Notes under the pieces: generated by a model
What the model saw: only the letters and a program-made list of their open reading frames with translations
Database searches by the model: none
What the model was told of the DNA's origin: nothing
Made by a program: the position numbers and the translations under genes
Assembly (NCBI RefSeq): GCF_028640845.1
Contig: NC_080540.1
Coordinates: forward strand, 99,256,061 to 99,320,060
Reading direction: 5' to 3'
Source: Ahaetulla prasina
Taxonomy: Eukaryota; Chordata; Lepidosauria; Squamata; Colubridae
DNA length: 64,000 bases
Shown: one piece after another, positions 59,838 to 64,000 of the stretch
Layout of the letters: each line of letters starts with the position of its first letter
Position numbering within the stretch: the first letter of the stretch is position 1

Positions 59838-62800
59838 ACATGAATCTCTTTGCATCAATGACCTTTGCAATGTGCCTCCAGTTCTCCTCACAGTGTGAAG
59901 TTCAGAAGATCGGCTGTTCCACTTTGATCACCATGTTATAAATTAAATGACTAGTTGTCAGCTAGTTTCCCTGAAAACAGGCAGCATGGGAACAATTTAT
60001 TTATTTATTTATTTATTTAATTTGTCACAACAGTATATATAAGCATAAGCATGAAAATAACTATATAAAATATAAGCATATATATGAGCATAAGTATGTA
60101 ATAACTATATTAATTGGATATAATGAAAGGAAACAATAGGACAGGAACGGTAGGCACGTTTGTGCTCTTATGCATGCCCCTTATAGACTTCTTAGGAATG
60201 GGGTGAGGTCAATAGTAGAGAGTTTTTGGTTAAAGCTTTGGGGATTTTGAGAAGAGACCACAGAGTCAGGTAGTGTGTTCCAAGCACTAATAACTCTGTT
60301 ACAGAAGTCATATTTTCTGCAATCAAGATTGAAACGGTTAACATTGAGTTTAAATCTATTGTTTGCTCTTGTATTGTTATGATTGAAGCTGAAGTAGTTT
60401 TCAACAGGAAGGACATTGCAATAGATGATTCTATGAGTTAAACACAGGTCCTGTCGAAGGCGACGGAGTTCCAAGTTTTCTAAGCCTAGGATTTCAAGTC
60501 TGGTGGCATAAGGTATTTTGTTGTATTCAGAGGAGTGGAGAACTCTTCTTGTAAAATATTTCTGGACACGTTCAATTGTATTGAAGTCTGAAATATGGTA
60601 TGGGTTTCAGACAGGCGAGCTGTATTCAAGAATTGGTCTAGCAAATGTTTTATAAGCTCTGGTTAGCAGTGTAGTGTTTCTGGAGAAGAAGCTACGTAAT
60701 TGGCAATTGCCAGTGTTCTGAGGAGGCCCTATGTTTGACTACCACATCACAAAAAGGCTGCTGCTTCAGATGCTCTCATAGCAATGTTTTATATCCTATT
60801 GGCTTCGACATCAGAACATCTGTAACTCCTAGAACCTGAATCCCAGGCTTTATCTCTCTGCTACTCGTCTAGTGCTATGATTTCCATCCAGCTGTTGAAA
60901 TGTTCTAAGGACAGCAATAACGACTCATCTCCACACACAATCACCCTCACTTTCTTTTGTTCACATCTCAATAGGATGCCGCTTGTAATGCTGAAGCTGC
61001 ACCATCATTTTTGAATTGCGAAAGTAATGGAAAATCAGTCAGTATTGGTTAAAATGATTCCAATAAAGTGGAGATAGTCTCGTAAAGTGAAGGAGTCTCA
61101 TGAAAACTGGGAAGGGTGTGTTATACAATTCTACTGAGGGGAGGTATAAAAGAAGATCTTTTGATAAAGAGAAGGGTCAAAGTTTTTGTTGAAATTATCT
61201 TACATCCATTTATGCTTTCGGACAACTGAAGGAAAACTCCTGACCAAGTGCATCATTAAGATTGATAACATGTAAGAAGGAAGACAGGTAGACAAAAATA
61301 AGAGCCAACATTTGTGATGGTATGGGGATACTTACTTTACTATCCAGCTTTTTCATGGTCACCAGATCCAAGGACTTCAAGGAATGGCCGGTTGGGGTGA
61401 TAAAATAAAGGCAGACATGGATTCTTGTATCATGATAGTTAAAAAGGGAACGCCGGATTTTTAGTTCTTCTTGTAAATAATTTTCAAACTGCATGTCAAT
61501 GTAATCAACTATTGGCCTGTAACTAAAAACAAATTCCATTAGCAACTTGAATGGTACCATTAATGAAGACTGACTAATCATGTTCAACATGACTGCACGT
61601 TTCTAACCTTCATAAAATCTGAGTAAAAGAGATGTTGGAAAACTTCTAGTGCTGGCTGAAACAGATTAAACCAAAAGACTGTGCATGTACAAAGTGCTAA
61701 ACTAGTTCTGAACTGGTGCTGGATTTATCTTCAAAGACCTTGCACTATTGGCTGCTTTGGTGCACACCCACCGGGAATTGTAATCTGACAATATCTGGCA
61801 ATCATGCATTCTAATACCAGGATTACAGCAATTACAGTTAGCCCTAAACCGCCGACTGCAGGGGGTCCTCGACTTACGACCACAATGGAGCCCAAAATTG
61901 CTGTTCTTAAGTGAGACATTTGTTAAGTGAGTTTTGCCCCATCTTATGACACTTCTTGCCACAATTGTTAAGTGAATCATTGCAGTTGATACATTAGCAA
62001 CCTGGTTGTTAAGTGAATCTGTCTTCCCCATTGACTCTGCTTCTGAGAGGGTCGCAAAAGGTGATCCCAGGACCTTGGGGCACAGCAACGGTCATAAATA
62101 TGAACCAGTTGCCAAGCATCTGAATCTTCATCTAATGATCAAGGGGCTGCTGCAAAGGTCGTAACAGTGAAAAATGGTCATAAGTCACTTTTTTTTCAGT
62201 GCCGTTGTAACTTTGAACTTTCACTAAATGAACTGTTTGTTGTAGGTCAAGGACTAGCTGTACCCCCAAACTACAGATTGATTACAGAGAAGTAGCTGGA
62301 ATGCTCTTCTACAAGCAGTCAATACTTTTCCTGTTGCGCAACCTCCTCCTCGTGTGCACCTTCTACGCAAGACAGCAATGACCTTTGGCTGCTTCGTTTT
62401 GTGAAGGAAGATTTGCACACATAATGCAGCCACTGGAAATCCTGGAAGTTCACAGAGTGACTTTGGACAAGTCAATCTCCCAGACCAACCTATTTTATGA
62501 GATTGTTGAAAAGATAAAAAACTGAAAGAGGGAGTGTTTGCCTTAAGAAGTTGTGAATGCTCCAACACTGGAAGTTTTTAAGAAGATGTTGGATAACCAT
62601 TTGTCCGAAGTGGTGTAGGGTTTCCTGCCTAAGCAGGGGGTTGGACTAGAAGACCTCCAAGGTCCCTTCCAACTCTGTTATTATAAATTCTAAATGACCT
62701 AATCTCCTGGAGCAAAGGCTGGATATAAATCCCATGATTAAATGAACCTTTTGGGAACACACAAACGACTTGATTGGAGAAATTCCTCGCAATAAAAGTA

Positions 62801-63906
62801 GCAAGCATATCTCATTAATTTCAGGTCGCCCCAAAAACCTTAGCTTTAAATTCTCCTTTGGACTAGTATTTGATTCTCAAGTGCTTTACAAATCAAATCA
62901 TGGATTAATTGCAGAAACTTCAGTCCAGGGCATTTTCTACATTTTGACGAAATACAAGTTTTTCTATACATGAAACCCACCAGTTACAGAACCCCGGAAG
63001 TCATTCAGAACCTCTGGGAATTGAACACCATGGAAGCCAAAGACAGAATTAAATAACTCCTGTTTTCCTATGATGATCCTCTGAGAATTTCACATGGAGG
63101 ATATGAAAACAACAGCTCTCCCCTGTTGCTGTTTAGTATTGGAACATAAGAGCAGATACTAACACCACTCTCTTTATTTTTGAAGGAAGTGGCATAGCAG
63201 CTCTCAAATGAAATGAACGCAACTGATTCCAGCCGACTAGTTTTGTGGAAAAGTGGGAGGTAGGGAATCAGGATATCTGAGGGAAAAAGAGCTCCAAAGC
63301 CTCACTCTTTCATCTTCCTTTCAACATGTGCACAACCCAGCAATTTACATTAGAGCCAGTGGAGAAATTGAGAATGACTATAACTTACAAGCTCAGAATC
63401 AAAAAAAGTAGAGCTTTTGTTAACTCTTTAGTTTTCTACCACGTTTCATGGAAATGTTATTAAATCTGGCAATTGTATGGTTACAGCTAAGCCACAAGGT
63501 GGCAATGGGTTGTATTTTATCTGGCTGACATCTGAAATTTCCTATTTCTGTTTTCTCTTCTTCCTGACTGCTGTGTTCTCTAAGCTTTGCAGATATTATA
63601 AGCAGCCGATCACACACACAATAAAGTCTTGTATTCCAGGTGGAATATACACATCCTTTCCCCATCAAAACAATGCATACGTTTCTGGACCAAACTGGAA
63701 AGTGACTTGCCTTTCATCTTTATTTATCTGATCTCCAAATCCCACAGCATCTACAATGGTCAGTTTCAGGTGGACATTGCTTTCCTGCAGATCATACGTT
63801 CGTGGCCGTAAACGGACTGTGTGCTCATAGTGACTAGCTTCCTCTGTCTCAAATATTGTGTTAAAAAGAGTGTTCATCAGGGTAGATTTCCCGATGCCGG
63901 TTTCAC
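40347..63906 (-). CDS. SEPTIN8: Septin 8, SEPT6 group, 3' seven coding exons (5' part outside window)
   Basis: Coding exons in transcript order: 63906-63711, 61522-61336, 50191-50030, 45973-45877, 44153-43985, 43697-43565 and 40541-40347. The joined length of 1139 nt keeps one frame and encodes 378 complete codons before TAA. Order of elements: P-loop GETGIGKS, G3 DAVGFGD, G4 AKAD, the septin-unique segment ([24 protein letters not shown]), then a long charged coiled coil. Septins bind GTP and assemble hetero-oligomeric filaments at membranes and with actin and microtubules. SEPT6-group members occupy the SEPT6 position and are thought not to hydrolyse [16 protein letters not shown] and [18 protein letters not shown] match SEPTIN8 better than SEPTIN6 or SEPTIN11 as I remember those proteins. 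About 50 N-terminal residues lie beyond base 64000. The intron after 63711 has a GC donor. The gene converges on CCNI2, as in human 5q31. Confidence 0.95.
40985..41100 (-). mobile_element. Bov-B LINE 3' fragment
   Basis: GTTGCGAAGTCGTGTCTGAC, CCATCGAGACCCCATGGACA and CCTCCAGGCCTTCCTATCCT are characteristic of squamate Bov-B 3' sequence. In the intron upstream of the last SEPTIN8 coding exon. Confidence 0.75.
41140..42345 (+). mobile_element. CR1-type LINE 3' end, split by an L1 insertion
   Basis: 5' part 41140-41361 ([26 protein letters not shown] then stop). 3' part 42037-42345 ([22 protein letters not shown], ending CAACTCTGTTACTCTGTT). A 675-bp L1 fragment with a 15-bp duplication separates them. 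In the SEPTIN8 intron next to the last coding exon. Confidence 0.83.
41362..42036 (+). mobile_element. 5'-truncated L1 LINE 3' end with 15-bp TSD
   Basis: 675 bp ending AATAAAACTTTTTTAT plus poly(A). It includes a G-rich polypurine 3' UTR (41610-41940), as in L1 elements. The host CR1 sequence CAACATTTGAGGTGT is present on both sides (41347-41361 and 42037-42051). A related fragment lies at 29160-29520. Confidence 0.88.
42676..42810. mobile_element. hAT-like MITE (CAAACTCG family)
   Basis: 135 bp, CAGGGGTATCAAACTCGCG to CACGAGTTTGACACCCCTG. The flanks ACGTAGAG and ATGTAGGG match at six of eight positions. Interior strings (GGGCGTGGCCAGCACAT) match the copy at 15587 in reverse. Confidence 0.82.
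42968..43102. mobile_element. Palindromic hAT-like MITE
   Basis: Starts CAGGGGTCTCCAATCTTG and ends CAAGGTTGGAGACCCCTG. The duplication is CTCTATGA (42960-42967) against CTCTACGA (43103-43110), one mismatch. In a SEPTIN8 intron. Confidence 0.88.
43565..43697 (-). CDS. SEPTIN8: SEPTIN8 coiled-coil exon 1
   Basis: 133 nt between ttttccaccag and GTGAGT. Encodes [19 protein letters not shown] then [19 protein letters not shown]. The NKVKETE string is the residue-level argument for SEPTIN8, because SEPTIN6 and SEPTIN11 have (Q/M)RVKEKE there. Confidence 0.95.
43985..44153 (-). CDS. SEPTIN8: SEPTIN8 septin-unique-element exon
   Basis: 169 nt between gttttaaatag and GTAAGG. Encodes [39 protein letters not shown] and [16 protein letters not shown], the conserved C-terminal end of the septin fold. 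Confidence 0.96.
44245..44284. repeat. (AC)n microsatellite
   Basis: About 20 AC units, starting roughly 90 bp upstream (transcript sense) of the SEPTIN8 exon 44153-43985. Confidence 0.95.
44770..44985 (+). mobile_element. tRNA-derived SINE
   Basis: AGAAGTCAGGAGACTGTGAG, GTTCTGTTCCGCCTCAG, CACACAGGGTTATTGTTGTG and GGAGGAGGAAGGAGTATTAG form a head and tail of a reptile SINE. A weaker copy with the same head is at 49385-49540. Confidence 0.55.
45086..45463 (+). mobile_element. tRNA-derived SINE, second tail type, split by a MITE
   Basis: Same family as the copy at 17.5 kb (AGTGGTCAGAGTGCAGTACTG head, AAAATGAGGACCCAGATTG body). The tail GTGGTATA...TAAGTCTACGTGCTGTTG is broken at 45301-45437 by a small inverted-repeat transposon. 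It is in a SEPTIN8 intron, antisense to the gene. Confidence 0.8.
45301..45437. mobile_element. Small TIR transposon (MITE) nested in a SINE, TA target
   Basis: Ends are inverted repeats: left CATGTTTCCCTGAAAATAAG, and the reverse complement of the right end CCTGTTTTCCCCAAAATAAG. It is flanked by TA at 45299 and 45438, as expected for a Tc1/mariner-type target. Removing it restores the SINE tail seen at 17.7 kb. Confidence 0.8.
45877..45973 (-). CDS. SEPTIN8: SEPTIN8 exon ([10 protein letters not shown])
   Basis: 97 nt between ttcctcaaag and GTAAGT. Encodes [20 protein letters not shown] and [12 protein letters not shown]. The final G pairs with TT of the next exon to make Val. Confidence 0.95.
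46903..47748 (-). pseudogene. L2-type ORF2 C-terminal part
   Basis: 281-codon frame holding the thumb and C-terminus of ORF2: [91 protein letters not shown] and finally [16 protein letters not shown]. The same terminal motif ends the other L2 copies near 2243, 4800 and 57496, which fixes the family's stop position. Confidence 0.85.
47585..49015 (-). pseudogene. L2-type reverse transcriptase fragment (YGDD variant)
   Basis: 476 codons starting at [20 protein letters not shown]. Visible reverse transcriptase blocks: [95 protein letters not shown] and the catalytic box [12 protein letters not shown] (47752-47741). The usual box in this family is YADD, so here Ala is Gly. After the box the frame slips ([12 protein letters not shown]), and the true continuation is in the frame 47748-46903. 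One frameshift therefore separates two otherwise readable halves. Probably dead, but young. Confidence 0.85.
50030..50191 (-). CDS. SEPTIN8: SEPTIN8 exon with G4 motif AKAD
   Basis: 162 nt, phase 0, between ctgctctccag and GTAAGT. Encodes [18 protein letters not shown], where AKAD is the guanine-specificity motif, and [20 protein letters not shown]. It is separated from the upstream exon by an intron of about 11 kb filled with repeats. Confidence 0.96.
50346..51185 (-). mobile_element. LINE ORF2 C-terminus ending in a (TTCTG)n microsatellite
   Basis: On the - strand the frame 51058-50786 reads [53 protein letters not shown] and [17 protein letters not shown]. This matches the C-terminal region of a jockey-superfamily (CR1/Rex-like) LINE. 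The 3' UTR (TTGGCCAATAAAGAATTCTG) runs straight into about 13 TTCTG units at 50413-50350. It lies just upstream (transcript sense) of SEPTIN8 exon 50191-50030. Confidence 0.8.
50350..50413. repeat. (AGAAC)n pentanucleotide microsatellite
   Basis: About 13 units, contiguous with the 3' end of a - strand LINE. It is an expanded LINE tail. Confidence 0.95.
51190..53155. other. SEPTIN8 intron, unique sequence
   Basis: No coding or repeat structure beyond a short half-copy of the palindromic hAT-like MITE near 52037 and a (TTTTA)n run near 52270. Confidence 0.6.
53160..53895 (+). mobile_element. CR1-type LINE 3' end, split by a Sauria SINE
   Basis: 5' part 53160-53290 ([34 protein letters not shown]). 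3' part 53649-53895 ([22 protein letters not shown], ending with (CATTC)n near 53890). A 358-bp SINE with a 12-bp duplication divides them. Confidence 0.83.
53291..53648 (+). mobile_element. Sauria-type SINE with 12-bp TSD
   Basis: The head has polymerase III boxes (GTGGCTCAGAGGCTAGGATG and GTTCGAATCCCTAG). The body and tail are the Sauria/Squam1 type (GTCTTCGGACAGCGCTGGCT, GTCGGCAACGACTAGCAC, GGGGAACCTTTACCTTT), with the tail shared with Bov-B LINEs. TAGTTTGATGAA is duplicated at 53279-53290 and 53649-53660. Confidence 0.93.
54575..54960. mobile_element. TIR MITE family, copy 5 (diverged)
   Basis: The left end (AATCCTCAATTTACAAACAT) and interior (CATTTAATGATGATTCTAAG, AACGACCATGTGGTTCATTT) match the family. 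The right end GACTAGGACTCTCT is decayed. It lies in the large SEPTIN8 intron. Confidence 0.6.
55770..56165 (+). mobile_element. Old L2-type LINE 3' end interrupted by a hAT-like MITE
   Basis: Diverged ORF2 end ([21 protein letters not shown]) followed by an AT-rich (TTTA)n stretch and GTAAGCAACCCAGAGTTGC. It is broken at 55998-56132 by a palindromic MITE whose 8-bp target duplication is exact. Confidence 0.55.
55998..56132. mobile_element. Palindromic hAT-like MITE with exact 8-bp TSD
   Basis: 135 bp, almost a perfect inverted repeat starting CAGGGGTGTCCAAACTTGG. Flanked by GTCTACAG at 55990-55997 and again at 56133-56140. The 8-bp duplication and CAGGGG ends are characteristic of hAT elements. 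It is inserted in an old LINE. Confidence 0.9.
56190..56720 (-). mobile_element. Old CR1-type LINE remnant
   Basis: Inverted sequence with typical CR1 strings (CAGCTTGTTCCACTAG, ATTTGAAGACTGCTATCATA, GGTGCCCAGAACTGGACATG). A further piece (AATCATAAGAGTTGGAAGAT at 55672) may be its 3' end, split off by the L2-type insertion at 55.8-56.2 kb. Confidence 0.6.
57245..57673 (+). mobile_element. Short 5'-truncated L2-type LINE end
   Basis: Only the last ~85 codons of ORF2 remain ([51 protein letters not shown], stop near 57497). They are followed by the 3' UTR, the hairpin at 57616-57644 and an (AAAT)n tail. It lies inside the largest SEPTIN8 intron, antisense to the gene. Confidence 0.9.
57680..58965. 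other. SEPTIN8 intron, unique sequence
   Basis: No gene, splice-flanked frame or recognised repeat found. Confidence 0.6.
58970..59110 (+). mobile_element. CR1-type LINE 3' terminal fragment
   Basis: Reads [24 protein letters not shown], then GTTGGACTAAAAGACCTCCG and TTCCAACTATATTGCTACTC. Confidence 0.75.
59231..59430. mobile_element. Partial hAT-like element (GCGAACC family)
   Basis: Left end CAGTGATGATGAACCTATG followed by diverged interior. No right terminus is visible. In the largest SEPTIN8 intron. Confidence 0.55.
59595..59631. repeat. Perfect 15-bp inverted repeat, 7-nt spacer
   Basis: GGCGTATCAAAAACT at 59595-59609 and its exact complement at 59617-59631. No terminator role is expected here; possibly a small transposon end pair. 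Confidence 0.85.
59793..59836. repeat. (GT)n microsatellite
   Basis: 22 GT/TG units in the largest SEPTIN8 intron. Confidence 0.95.
60000..60725 (-). mobile_element. LINE ORF2 C-terminal fragment (CR1-like)
   Basis: On the - strand: [23 protein letters not shown], [23 protein letters not shown], then [37 protein letters not shown] and [20 protein letters not shown]. The 3' UTR ends with (AAAT)n at 60018-60000. It differs from both the L2-type and CR1 copies above. Confidence 0.75.
61336..61522 (-). CDS. SEPTIN8: SEPTIN8 G-domain exon
   Basis: 187 nt between gtttttag and GTAAGT. Encodes [38 protein letters not shown] and [20 protein letters not shown]. These are hallmark septin G-domain segments. 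Confidence 0.96.
61859..62260. mobile_element. TIR MITE family, copy 6
   Basis: Termini CAGGGGGTCCTCGACTTACG and GTCAAGGACTAGCTG, with TA retained on the right side. It is between the P-loop exon and the next exon of SEPTIN8, inside the GC-AG intron. Confidence 0.75.
62535..62695 (+). mobile_element. CR1-type LINE 3' terminal fragment
   Basis: [24 protein letters not shown] coding remnant, then GGTTGGACTAGAAGACCTCC and TTCCAACTCTGTTATTATAA. In the GC-AG intron of SEPTIN8. A 35-bp CR1 tail also occurs at 38878-38910. Confidence 0.75.
63711..63906 (-). CDS. SEPTIN8: SEPTIN8 exon with P-loop and switch II
   Basis: 196 nt after the acceptor atatttttttag. Encodes [15 protein letters not shown] (G1), [18 protein letters not shown] and [13 protein letters not shown] (G3). 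It ends GAAAG followed by GCAAGT, a GC-type donor. The last codon is split (AG|T, Ser) with the next exon, which starts TTACAGG (SYRP). Confidence 0.95.
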
Positions 63907-64000
63907 CTAAAAAAATATTAAAATGTTTATTCCAACAGTGATTAACAAATGCTAAAAAAAGAAAAGAAAATAGCATCATGAAGAAACATAATACTATTTT

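Noticed and set aside
59741..59941. Frame containing a Cys-Val repeat
   Set aside because: Translation of the (GT)n microsatellite.

Overview
The window is vertebrate nuclear DNA, most likely from a squamate reptile and probably a snake. It has intron-rich genes with GT-AG splice sites in an AT-rich background. The interspersed repeats are the squamate mixture: L2-, CR1-, L1- and Bov-B-type LINEs, Sauria-type SINEs, and many short hAT-like and TA-target DNA transposons. There are no prokaryotic operons, CRISPR arrays or viral genomes.

Two host genes can be rebuilt exon by exon. The first is a complete cyclin I family gene on the + strand (six coding exons, 12914-22307, 357 codons). I call it CCNI2 because its neighbour is SEPTIN8. 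The second is SEPTIN8 on the - strand (seven coding exons, 63906-40347, 378 complete codons plus stop). It runs from the P-loop exon to the C-terminal coiled coil; its N-terminal exon(s) lie beyond base 64000. The genes converge tail to tail, as human CCNI2 and SEPTIN8 do on 5q31, and as the paralogous pair CCNI and SEPTIN11 do on 4q21.

Layout: 1-2474, degenerate L2-type LINE (+), cut by the window edge. 4588-8993, nearly full-length L2-type LINE (-) with an open endonuclease frame and a GC-rich 5' region. 9-12.9 kb, SINE, MITE and unique sequence. 12.9-22.3 kb, CCNI2. 22.3-40.3 kb, the convergent intergenic region with CR1 ends, MITEs, an unrecognised broken reading frame near 30.5 kb, a hAT-like element with an 80-bp tandem array, and a candidate alternative last exon of SEPTIN8 near 38 kb. 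40.3-63.9 kb, SEPTIN8, whose introns hold an L2 with a nearly intact reverse transcriptase, an L1 nested in a CR1, a Sauria SINE nested in a CR1, a LINE ending in a pentanucleotide microsatellite, and more MITEs.

The two genes have unrelated jobs (a cyclin-box protein and a filament-forming GTP-binding protein). Their adjacency reflects ancestral synteny rather than a pathway. I found no convincing new biological system. The most informative observations are target-site duplications that fix nested insertions, a GC-AG intron and a stop codon overlapping a splice donor in SEPTIN8, and a LINE 3' hairpin shared with a tRNA-derived SINE.
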